Assembly: GCA_036417435.1 (NCBI GenBank)
Contig: CM070899.1
Coordinates: 170,653,494-170,717,493, forward strand
From: Inia geoffrensis
Lineage: Eukaryota > Chordata > Mammalia > Artiodactyla > Iniidae
Direction: 5' to 3'
Length of the DNA stretch: 64,000 bases
Part shown: positions 35,240 through 44,966 of the stretch, piece by piece
Layout of the letters: every line of letters starts with the position of its first letter
Position numbering within the stretch: position 1 is the stretch's first letter
The notes under the pieces: generated by a model
What the model saw: the letters and a program-made list of their open reading frames with translations, nothing else
Databases searched by the model: none
Told to the model about the DNA's origin: nothing
Translations under genes and position numbers: made by a program

Positions 35240-35375
35240 TGCAGGGCCAAGCCCACACCCTGCTCCGCCACCTTGTTCCAGGCATGTTCCCGGAACAAGG
35301 GTCACCTCCTCTGCCTCGGTTTCCTCATCTCCACGCTGAAGGGGGACTCGGGGGCCATATGAAGGGCTCTTCTCT
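35240..35375 (+). mobile_element. MIR SINE fragment
   Basis: The phrase gcctcggtttcctcatctcc is diagnostic of the MIR core in sense orientation. Confidence 0.5.
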
Positions 35376-36218
35376 AACCATCATGTCCTACTACGTGAGT
35401 TCTATTCGGTGATCAGAAAAGCAACCTTTGGATAAGTACAGTCTTACTGAAGTTCAGAAAAAGCAAATGTGAGAATTTTCAAAAGAGTACGTCTATGAAA
35501 GAGTGCTGATGTTTTTAATCATTTGCCTGAGCTGGCCATGGCCAGTACTCCAGGAATTCGGGCAGGCCAAAGTTCTTCTTGGACAAAAGGTTTCCTTGCA
35601 CGGTTCTCCAAAAGGACTTGGGCGTCGAAACCACGCTGAGACGTCTGCCACCATCCAACACACTCGGAGGAAATCTCCTTCATAAAACCTTGGTTTGTAC
35701 CAAAAAAACCCGCTGCTTGTAACCAGCCCCCTCAGTATACATACCCCCTCCCCCAAAAGCCTCTTTTGGTAGAAAATGATTAAGGAAATGAAAGACTATA
35801 GAAAGCCGAACTGAATGAAAGACAAACATCACGCCACCGAGGAGGGCCAGACTTACTTTAGGAGACTGAGGCAGGTGGGGAGTTCAGCATACAAAGCAGG
35901 CTGAAAACAGAGGTTCACAGATCAAGCGGTTTTTCATCCCCATTAATTAAAGCAGTAACTGCCGATGATTTAGCACCACCTAATAACATTTGAAGTCAGT
36001 TTCAAAGACTGCAATTAGATGAAAGCAGATACTATTTTATTGTGCTTTTAGAGAAAAATTTTTATAAGGGCCTTTACTCTAGCTAGACATTAAATGAGTC
36101 AGCATTTATTAAGAGATAGAGTAAATGGGGAAAAAAGATATGCAAAAGATAAGCCAGTATCTTCAGGCTTAACTAGATGGTAAAAGTATTCTGTTTTGAA
36201 TGGAAAAGTTCTCTCCAA
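35376..36218. other. Intron, unique AT-rich block
   Basis: No repeat recognised. The part at about 35930-36050 (ccattaattaaagcagtaac, gccgatgatttagcacc, gactgcaattagatgaaagc) has homeodomain-like TAATTA/CAATTA cores and could be a conserved non-coding element. Conservation cannot be judged from one sequence. Confidence 0.4.
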
Positions 36219-36230
36219 ACCCTCTGGCTT

Positions 36231-36429
36231 TTTTTTTTTTTTTTTTTTTTTGCGGTACGCGGGCCTCTCACTGCTGTGGCCTCTCCCGTGCTCCGGACGC
36301 GCAGGCTCAGCGGCCATAGCTCACGGGCCCAGCTGCTCTGCGGCATGTAGGATCTTCCCGGACCGGGGCACGGACCCGTGTACCCCGCATCGGCAGGCGG
36401 ACTCCCAACCACTGCGCCACCAGGGAAGC
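36231..36429 (-). mobile_element. Short-form CHR SINE, minus orientation
   Basis: T tail then gcggtacgcgggcctctcac through to accactgcgccaccagggaag. A 16-base segment (about gcctgtgctccgcaac-like) is missing in the 3' half. Weak target-site copies ccctctggctttt and ccctttagctctt flank it. Confidence 0.94.
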
Positions 36430-36625
36430 CCCCTTTAGCTCTTAAGTGGAAAAAAACAAAAACAAAAAAAAAGCCTTGCTTCGTCCCAAACTGAATGAAA
36501 ATTGAGAAGCCTCTTTTCTTGGCTCCATCCACCATAAACCCAAACTGACTAACTGCAAACATGAACGAGCGTATTTCTCAAGTTAATAACAGTTCTCAAC
36601 TTTTTCATAAAAAACATAATAACTG

Positions 36626-36670
36626 GGCTTCCCTGGTGGCGCAGTGCCGCATACCGCAAAAAAAAACCCC
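36626..36670 (+). mobile_element. 45-bp internally deleted CHR SINE with intact 17-bp duplication
   Basis: Only the first about 21 bases (ggcttccctggtggcgcagt plus g) and the last part (ccgcataccgc plus A run and cccc) of a short CHR SINE remain. It is flanked by aaaaaacataataactg at 36609-36625 and 36671-36687, a perfect 17-bp target-site duplication. The duplication proves that this is a retroposon insertion. About 165-175 bp of the middle is absent. Confidence 0.95.
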
Positions 36671-36687
36671 AAAAAACATAATAACTG

Positions 36688-36850
36688 CCATTTTCTGAAC
36701 ATCTATTATGTGCCAAGCACCTTGCTACTGACTCACAGTTAATCTTCTCAAATGCCTCTGAGTTAGATGAGGAAACAGATCAGAGAGGTTACAAAGCTTG
36801 TCCGAAGTCACACAATTAGGCAAGGGTTCAAAACACCACATCTGCCTGTA
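36688..36850 (-). mobile_element. MIR SINE
   Basis: ttctgaacatctattatgtg, ccaagcaccttgctactgac, gttagatgaggaaacagatc, aagtcacacaattaggcaag. Confidence 0.8.
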
Positions 36851-36937
36851 TTAAAGGATGGCTGAGCACATATGAGCGAGCTAACGCATCCGGGGACCAC
36901 TGGGCCGGAGAGCAGAGGAACCAAGACTCAGCAAGCG

Positions 36938-37125
36938 GTATAAAGCAGTGGTAAGAGAACTGGTTCCAGAGCTAGGTGTCTAAGTTCAAATCCCACTTCG
37001 CCAACTTAGCCGCCCAACTATCTGTGGCAGTGACCTTCTGTTGTCCTGCAAAACAGCGAAAAGCGCCCAAGACTGAGACCCATGTCTGGCTATAGTGAGC
37101 ACTGTACTGGTGCTGCTGTTATGAA
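36938..37125 (+). mobile_element. MIR SINE
   Basis: tataaagcagtggtaagaga, ctggttccagagctaggtgt, aagttcaaatcccacttcgc: the tRNA-like head of MIR in sense orientation, followed by a degraded core. Confidence 0.75.
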
Positions 37126-37646
37126 GGGAGATATCTGAAGGGAGTGCAGAGAGACTGGACTCAAACCTAACAGGCTACCACATGGACAAAGACAGAGAGC
37201 AGAAGAGAAGAGAAAGCAGAAGGAGGAAACATCCTGCAGGACGACGAGTGACTGCACTCAGGAAAACGGGGTGGGGCTGCCCAGACCCAGAGGAAAGGGT
37301 CACTCAGACTCCAGGCTAAAGGGGTCCAGCCAGGAGAGCTTGGCAGCACCTGGATAAGACTAGCAGGGTGGCTCTGGAGGCCAAAAAAAAGGAAGCCCAA
37401 GGGGCATGAAACTGGAGTCCCTGACAAGAACAACCTGACTCTTCTAAGTACCAAAGGGAGTCAAAAGTCCTTGGCCACAGACTGCAGACAAGACAATGAA
37501 GGCACACTAGCAAGTTCTGGGTCATCAAAGTCAAGCGTCTAGAATAACAGGAAAGGTCACCTGGATAGGACTGGAAGGCACTGGTCCCGTAAACCTGCAT
37601 CAAGCTGAGCAATGGGAGACAAGAGTTGGGATTTATTGAGTTAAAC
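37126..37646. other. Intron, no recognised feature
   Basis: Purine-rich unique sequence; nothing supported. Confidence 0.4.
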
Positions 37647-37659
37647 AGAGAGCAGCATG

Positions 37660-37866
37660 GGGCTTCCCTGGTGGCACAGTGGTTGAGAGTCCGCCTGCCG
37701 ACGCAGGGGACACGGGTTCGTGCCCCGGTCCGGGAAGATCCCACATGCCGTGGAGCAGCTAGGCCCATGAGCCGTGGCCGCTGAGCCTGCACTCCGCAAC
37801 GGGAGAGGCCACAACAGTGAGAGGCCCACGTACTGCAAAAAAAAAAAAAAAAGAAAAGAAAAAGAG
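37660..37866 (+). mobile_element. Young short-form CHR SINE with a 16-base internal gap
   Basis: Near-consensus copy in which ctgagcctgc joins directly to actccgcaac, omitting the usual gcgtccggagcctgtg-like segment. Target-site duplication agagagcagcatg at 37647-37659 and 37867-37879. Confidence 0.97.
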
Positions 37867-37879
37867 AGAGAGCAGCATG

Positions 37880-39422
37880 AAACACCATGTTGTCTGCCCT
37901 TCACTCTGGAGACAGTAACTTCCAGAGAAGACAAAGTAAGACAGTGTCTGTGAAACCAGGAATGCCAACCTAAAGAAGAAATCTCCTCTCCTTACCCTTG
38001 GCCTTAGAAAGATAACCTGAGAAAAGCACATGAGTGGGCTCCTCCGGAGGGGCTCTGTTGGACACCTGTGTGGCTGCATCCGTGTCCTCAGCCAGGTCCT
38101 CTGGACTCGGTCCTGCACCCAAGATCCAGTGCCAGAGCTGAGCAGGTGTCAGCGCAAGGGCAATACAGCCCAACTTAGACGACAGGCCTATCAACTCAGC
38201 TGGCTGCGCTATTAAGAAATAAATAGAAATACACACATTTACATTTGACCATGACATGCTCAGATTTGGCTTAAAATGCTACAGGGTATGATTCCGAATT
38301 AGTAAACAATGACACATTTTTCATCTCAGTCAGCCAAATAAGATTTTGAAATGAGAATTCAGACTCATTTTCATCTAGACTCCAAATTAATAGCTAAGAA
38401 CTTATTCTCCACTCATATTCAGCTTAGGTTTGACAAGCAAAGTTGCCAAAAGAAAGCATCTGTTTTTGCAGCTTGAGAGCTACTTTTCCTTTTAAAAAAC
38501 GTTTACTTAGCATTCAGTTTCTATTTTTTAGGTGAGACTTTGTTTTTATTTTCAAATGAGATTTTGAGGTAAGGTAGTGATTTTCCTCATGATTCGATTA
38601 TCAGGGACCAGAGAGGTGATTTTGGATCCCACACTCCACTCCCCAGAATCCCCATCACTGGTGTGGGTTTTACCTCATTCAAACTGCACTCCAGCCATTT
38701 TCATCTTTTTTTAAACCGCAAATTGAAGATACGCCAGAAGAGTAGGTGTAAAGTCACCAAAAAGCTACCTGTGCCAAGTCAGAGGCATAAAAATATCATC
38801 ACAACAGCTTCACACCTTCTAGAGAAACAAGACGCCACCAGTGAGAAAGGCCCAGAATATCCAGGAGGGCCTAGATTCTCAAGCTAGCTCCCTCCCCATT
38901 AGGAAAGACCACTGGGGCCAGATCCCACAAGCCAGCCTCCACTGCACACAAAGCAAACAATACCAGAACTTTCTTCCCACAGAGCAGGACATGAATCACT
39001 CAGGCATTGCTCTATACACTCCCACATACAAACAAAAGATAAAGCAGGATGCAGATTTCTCTAGGGAGCAAAGTGGCTCAAATGAAAACTTTTGGAATTT
39101 ATATACATGACAATACTTCCACTATTTTAGCTATAAAAGACAGCACAGGAAAAATCAGGCAAGCACAGGCATAGGACCCCAGTTAAGAAAAAGAGAAAAT
39201 TAAGAACAGGAGTCACCAAACGTTTCCTGTAGAGAAAAATAAAACTGAATAAGAAAGAAATCATTTGCAGGACCAAATAATGACAGCCATAATTCTTCTT
39301 CTTTTAGTTAGAAAATTTATCTAGGAATTAGTAATCAGTCAACCTACTTTCTACCTTCAGCAGAGTGAAGACAGTCACAATGATGGGAAGGCATAAAAAC
39401 CTAAAACATCATATATATAATT

Positions 39423-39423
<1 letters not shown>
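37880..39423. other. Intron, no recognised feature
   Basis: About 1.5 kb of unique AT-rich sequence. No exon supported. Confidence 0.4.

Positions 39424-39424
<1 letters not shown>

Positions 39425-39453
<29 letters not shown>
39425..39453. repeat. (TG)n microsatellite
   Basis: About 14 TG dinucleotides without interruption. Confidence 0.95.
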
Positions 39454-39456
<3 letters not shown>

Positions 39457-39659
39457 AATGACTAAGGATGAAACTACTACAATGAATGGGGATCTAGTTT
39501 TGGACAGTCTCCAAATTAGCTATTCAATCACTCTCTCAACCTCTAATTTAACACCTAATACACACTGCAAAGAAAGGGAACGGTCCAATGAGCTCCAGTT
39601 CCTCTTTTATGCTCCCATGGCTACCGCCTGGGTGCACACCTAAGGCACACCTACATTCA

Positions 39660-39860
39660 TTATTTCAACAGGTTCCCAGTGAAACCTCGGGTCCATCCTG
39701 GACCACTCTGCCAGTGTTCCAACATCTCTAAAACACTTCTTCATGCCATTTCTTTGCTTAATTTTTTTAAGACTTACAGGATAAAGTCCAAATTCTTTAG
39801 CATCACATCACATTAGAGGTGCCTCACAATTAACCTCAACCTACTTTTTATTAACTTTTC
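39660..39860 (+). mobile_element. L2 LINE fragment
   Basis: ttacaggataaagtccaaatt followed by ctttagcatcacatc and gtgcctcacaattaacctcaac is the diagnostic L2 order. Confidence 0.7.
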
Positions 39861-39871
39861 TCCAAGAATTC

Positions 39872-40032
39872 CTGAATAATAGTAATAACACAACTGAACA
39901 CTCGCAGTATATCAAGACAGCATCCAAAGGACTTGACATGCGTGAACTCACAACCACTTTATGGCGTAAGCACTATCAGTACCCCCGTTCCATCCAGGAG
40001 GAATCTGAAGCATGAAAGAAATTGCCTGGCTT
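39872..40032 (-). mobile_element. MIR SINE fragment
   Basis: aatagtaataacacaactga, gacttgacatgcgtgaactc, ccccgttccatccaggaggaa: reversed, diverged MIR. Confidence 0.6.
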
Positions 40033-41133
40033 TGGTCTCCTGTGAGGAAGCAGTGGGCCGGGGTGACACCAGCTGGTCAGACTCCAGAGCCACACTGGAC
40101 CCAACACGGTGCCCGACTCCACCCTCCAATGTCCCACACACCTGCGTTCTCTCCACTCTGAGTCCCAGCAGTGTGTTCTCAGTTACCACTTATCCCACTT
40201 GCCATCGTTTTTACGCAGGACCAAGACCACACCTGAATGCAGACAAGAGCTATGTAGAGGTGACTCTACGCAGCACACAGCCCGTGGAGCTGGCTGACCC
40301 ATGCCTGTGTGGGCATGTATCTTCCCTGTCTGTCCGGTTTCTCCCTCCCGGGCAGCGAGAGCATCGTGCCACAGTAGGTTTCCCTGAAAAGATGCGGTGA
40401 TCAAGCCAGGAGGCTTTCCTAACCCTTCCATTCCACTGTCCCGACTGGAGGCAGATGATGTACATGCTGGGTGTCGTCCAACACTCCGCCCAGGCCACGG
40501 GAGGAAGTGCCCGCTTTCCCTGCTCCCAGACGTTAGTGTCTGCAAGCCAGCACTGAGCTCTCTGTTACATCAACTCTCAGCCCTTCACCAACTTTGGAGC
40601 CAAATGATTGCCTGTGGCACAAAATTCATTTTACACTTAAGAACCTCAGCCTCAAGCTTTACTGGATGATTTTTTGCAAAGGAGACACTCCAAAAGGCCA
40701 CAGGTTTAGAGCTTTTTTAGGCTGGCTGCAAATGGTATCAGCTGAATGTCACACTTCATATTGCTGAAGGCTTTTTGGAAACAGCTGATGAGAAAAGAGA
40801 ACAGATTGCCAGAGAGGTGAATGAGCTCTGGTAGCTTCCTCTTCACTCTCACAGCTCTGTCAACCCAGAGACATGCTGAGACCTTCGAAGCCTGGAGAGA
40901 GCTCTCTTACCATTTCCCGGAGCACTGCGAAGTCAGCTCTGATAGCTGCCTCCTTCATTACTACTGGAGCGCTCAGGTTAAAATAAATTAACGTAATTCA
41001 AAGATGCAGATCCATTCCCTCAAACGCCTGAGAGAAGGCGCACACCAAAGAATTAAAACTGTGACAACCAGAAGTTCTACAAAGCATCCACTGTTTACAA
41101 ACGCATCTGAGGAACTGGGGTTTAACTCTCATT
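40033..41133. other. Intron, no recognised feature
   Basis: Unique sequence. The plus-strand open frame 39933-40400 overlaps the MIR and has no known similarity. Confidence 0.45.
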
Positions 41134-41145
41134 AAGACAAAGAAA

Positions 41146-41467
41146 GCACCGAGCTGATCTCCCTGTGCTATGCGGCTGCTTCCCACCAGCTATCTATTTT
41201 ACGTTTGGTAGTGTATATATGTCCATGCCACCCTCTCACTTTGTCACAGCTTACCCTTCCCCCTCCCCATATCCTCAAGTCCATTCTCTAGTAGGTGCTT
41301 TGTGACCACCTAGAGGGGTGGGATAGGGAGGGTGGGAGGGAGGGAGATGTAAGAGGGAAGAGATATGGGAACATATGTATACGTATAGCTGATTCACTTT
41401 GTTATAAAGCAGAAACTAACACACCATTGTAAAGCAATTATACTCCAATAAAGATGTTAAAAAAAAA
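41146..41467. mobile_element. L1 3' end with 5' inversion (twin priming)
   Basis: The left half, 41146-41297, is the L1 3' UTR in reverse complement (ctgtgctatgcggctgcttc, ctcactttgtcacagcttac). The right half, 41298-41467, is forward (gtgaccacctagaggggtgg through aataaagatgtt and an A tail). The two halves are adjacent in the L1 and meet around ggtgcttt. Target-site duplication aagacaaagaaa at 41134-41145 and 41468-41479. Confidence 0.95.
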
Positions 41468-41679
41468 AAGACAAAGAAAAACATGCTAAAATATTTTAAT
41501 GGAAACTGACCATAAACTTTTCTTTCCCCCACAGATAAAAGAAAACTATAAATAGACATAAGGATAATTTGTTAGTTCTTGACATACCCACACACAGAGG
41601 GCCAACAGCCTTGTGGGCACAGAAGAAAAGTGGATCACCGTTTCAGGCTGACAATGATGACGACAATGATGAGTACTGA

Positions 41680-41715
41680 CCAGGTAACAGGCAGTATTCT
41701 AAACTTTAGTCATTT
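41680..41715 (-). mobile_element. MIR SINE, left part of a split copy
   Basis: ggtaacaggcagtattctaa followed by actttagtcattt, which resumes after the L1 insertion at 41976. Its right end is the first copy of the target-site duplication. Confidence 0.6.
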
Positions 41716-41975
41716 TTTTTTAAATTGAAGTAGGGTTGATTTACAATGTTGTGTTAGTTTCTGGTGTACAGCAAAGTGATTCAGTTATATATGTACATAT
41801 ACACATACATGTTATATACAGTTTATATGTATATGTGTGTGTGTGTGTGTATATATATATATACACACATCTTTCTCAGATCCTTTTCCATTATAGGTTA
41901 TTACAAGATATTGAATATAGTTCCTTGTGCTATATAGTAAGACTTGTTGTTTGTCTATTTTATATATAGTATAAG
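41716..41975 (-). mobile_element. L1 3' end inserted into a MIR
   Basis: T-rich start, then tgaagtagggttgatttaca, atgttgtgttagtttctggt, gtacagcaaagtgattcagt: a reversed, 5'-truncated L1 3' end. Target-site duplication ctttagtcattt at 41704-41715 and 41976-41987. Confidence 0.9.
41833..41866. repeat. (TG)n(TA)n microsatellite
   Basis: About nine TG then six TA units, inside the L1 3' fragment. Confidence 0.9.
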
Positions 41976-42145
41976 CTTTAGTCATTTAATCACCATTTCA
42001 TCCTTACAACTGTCCTATCAATGACCCCATTTTACTGATAAACTGAGACAGAGAAGTTAAATCATTTGCCCACAGTTACAGTCAATGGTGGATCAAGAAT
42101 TCAGACTCTGGTGCTGGAGCCGACACGGGCCACTACGCTCTGCTG
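41976..42145 (-). mobile_element. MIR SINE, right part of a split copy
   Basis: atttcatccttacaactgtcc, ccattttactgataaactgag, gttaaatcatttgcccacag, tcagactctggtgctggag. Collinear with the piece left of the L1. Confidence 0.8.
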
Positions 42146-44284
42146 CCTGTGGGACCAGCTCTTCCTAAAACTCCCTGGAGGACATGCAGGATGAGAACAC
42201 CCTCATCCAGATCCACAAAGGTGACGGAATCTAACGCACCTCCCTGCCAGAAAAGCTACCATGAGGTCACAGCCAGGCAGGCAGGGGAGCGGACTAGCGC
42301 TCCACGTGCTCTCTACACCACCCACTCCCCCAGCCACCCCGCCGTGCGCTGGGGCGAGTGACTGGGTCAGGCCAGTGGACTGTAAGAAGGGACGCTTCTC
42401 ACTTCCAACGTACCTCTTCCATCTCTCTCCTCCTGCTGAAGTGACCCTAGAGAGGATGAAGAAGGGTCACCTAGCCTGCATATAACCCTATTCAAGCAAG
42501 TTGTATTAAACCCTGAGACTTGAAGGTTGATGAGTTGTGAAACCTCTCATCAATGACGCTGCCTAATGTAAGAGGCACAAGGACATGTTCCTGAACTTGA
42601 ACTCCCTTCCCTCTGTGCTCCGGCTGACTCTAGGCTGGAGTTAGGTCCCACTGCCACCTGTGTGAATGGGTTTATTGTGTTCCCAGAGGCCACAGGGAGT
42701 GACCTCCAGAACAACCATGCCAAGTAAGCAGGGGGTGTGGGCCTCTTCCAACGGGGCCCCACTCCAACCCCTGTCAAACACACCTTATGTCTGGAGCAGA
42801 ACAATCACAATCAAGTAAATCGCTGCAGCCTAGTTTCACGTGATAAAAAAGCCCGGGAGGCAATGAGGAACCTTACTCTTGCTCTGTGGTGCCTTCACTG
42901 CCATTTTCTCAAGTAAGTCTGGACATCACTTGGTAATGACATGACACGGTACTTCTCCAGATCCATGACTTCTTTTATGACTCCTCCCAGATTCCATTTC
43001 TTCCCTATGGAAAGGAAGGATTCCCCATTCTTACAGACAACAAATGACTTGAAGAGATCCACAGGGCCTCCACGGTAATTCTCAACACCACTGGGAAATA
43101 AGTGTTCTGAGTCAACCCTGAAACGGGCAAGACTAGACAGAGTGCCAGTGCTATGTACTGAGCTGACATCACATCTGCAGAAGCACACAAATGCCAGCTT
43201 CATCAAAGTAAACGGTGGGCGGCCAGGACAGAGGTAACAGCCACACGAAGCCTAACACAGACACACACCCAACTACCATAAGCTTCCCAGCCATGTCACA
43301 CGACGCTGATCAGTATACAATGTTCACTAGTGTCATCAGTGACGCTGATAGTGCCGCGGATGCCAGTTTCTCTTCCTTTTAAAAATCAGGTGTTAAAATG
43401 ATGTGGAAAGCGGTTCCTTAAAGAATTATGGGGGAAAAGCGACCATTTCTTCTTCACATCCAACGTGACAACACTGTATCACGAAAAGATGTCTGTTTTA
43501 CAAATACTGGTTTTTATTGACAGATATAAAATAAAGACTATTCCTCATCAGCTCTTCAGAGTTGGCAGTGCCACTCGCCTGGCCCACTGAATGACTGATT
43601 CTCCACAGCTGAAGTCATGACAGGAGGGAGCTGGCCTGCACGGTCAGTTGGAAGCGGGCAGTCCTGATTCATTACCCTGGTTTAAAGCCCCCATCTGCCC
43701 ACAGGACCAAGCTCCACTTCCTCTGATGGAACACAACCTGCCCCAAACTACCCTTCCAGCCACACTCTCACTCATGACCTTCCATGTCCCTGAAGACCAG
43801 CCTCATAAACCTGCTAGCTTTCTCCTCGAAACAAACGGCGCCTGGTCAAGTTCCAGCGCCTCTCTTCTGCTGCTCTCCCTGCCCAGAGTGCCCAGCTGCA
43901 CCCTGCTCCTCTCCCTTCTTGGCGGGAAAGAAGCCTTTGCATCCTCCAGAGCAGTGTCAGTTAGCTCCACCCCCCAACCCCCCCCAAAACGCAGGTCTCG
44001 TTGCACACCTCCTGCCAATCAGACTGTCCCTTGTCCCGAAGCCCCTGGAATATGGAAGTTCTTGAGCTACCACTTCAAAGTTCAGATCACATCTCATCTT
44101 CACTGGCATCTTTTCTGGCACCCCTTTTACCATGGACCTCAAATTGCTTGAAGGCATGTTGCCAAAGTCTCAAGACGAAGAGAAGCACCTCAGAGTTCTA
44201 CTGTACTGCAGACAGTCTCTGAGACCCTCCCCTGCAATGATCCCCACCTCTAAGAGGGCACTCACTCCCTGCATAATCCCCTTT
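42146..44284. other. Intron, mostly unique sequence
   Basis: A minus-strand open frame at 42895-43206 (103 codons) has a good acceptor-like sequence within it (cccgtttcag, about 43129-43120), but I do not recognise the protein. The C/T-rich part at 43640-43950 resembles degraded L2 but is not firm enough to call. Confidence 0.45.
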
Positions 44285-44700
44285 CCCGCCTGTGGGTGGG
44301 ATCTGTGATTTGCTCCTAATCCAAAGAATACAGGTAATTCCCGTTCTGTGATCAGACTGCAAAAGACGTGCCTTCTATCTTGCTACAGATTAATTCTCTC
44401 TCTCTCGCTCTCTCTCGCTCTCTCTCGCTCTCTCTCACTCTTGCTAAGTTTGATGAAGTTAGGCTGTGAGTCAGCGTGGAAGCAGATCTGCCCTCACTCA
44501 AGCCTTCAGCCACGCAACTGCATCCTGCAGAGACACAGCTGAGCCACGCCCAGACTCATGACCCACAGAAAACTGTTATAATAAATGTATTTATTATTAC
44601 ATTTATTAAAGTGTTTTAATAAACATGTTGTTTTTCACTGCTGAATTTGTGGTGATTTGTTACACAGCTATAGAAAACTAACACAGAACGGACAGGTTTA
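44285..44700 (+). mobile_element. MLT1-like solo LTR (ERVL-MaLR)
   Basis: An old non-autonomous LTR without internal sequence: gtgatttgctcctaatccaa near the start, a TC-rich middle and gaatttgtggtgatttgtta followed by cacagctatagaaaactaac at the 3' end, the hallmark of MLT1 LTRs. No retroviral genes are nearby. Confidence 0.75.
44398..44443. repeat. (CTCTCTCTCG)n microsatellite
   Basis: CT repeats punctuated by CG about every ten bases, within the MLT1 LTR. Confidence 0.9.
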
Positions 44701-44838
44701 AAAGGATAGAAATCCTTGGGCTGAAAGATCAGTATCTGCAACTTGATTCTCTAACAGAGGCTCCACGGCAGAAGGGAACTTGAGAGGTCAAGTTCAGCCT
44801 CCACTGGCTCCACATCTCCACTTAAGAAAGAGGGAGAG

Positions 44839-44966
44839 GGACTTCCCCAGCGGTCCAGTGGTTAAGACTCCACGCTTCCACTTCAGGGGCATGGGTTCGA
44901 TCCCTGGTTGGGGAACTAAGGTCCCACAAGGCACGCGGGACAGCCCAAAAAAAAAAAAAAAAAAAA
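44839..44966 (+). mobile_element. Short CHR-related SINE
   Basis: ggacttccccagcggtccag, tggttaagactccacgcttc, ggttcgatccctggttgggg, then gacagccc and an A tail of about 20. The compact (about 110 bp plus tail) subfamily with ggtccagtgg. Confidence 0.93.
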
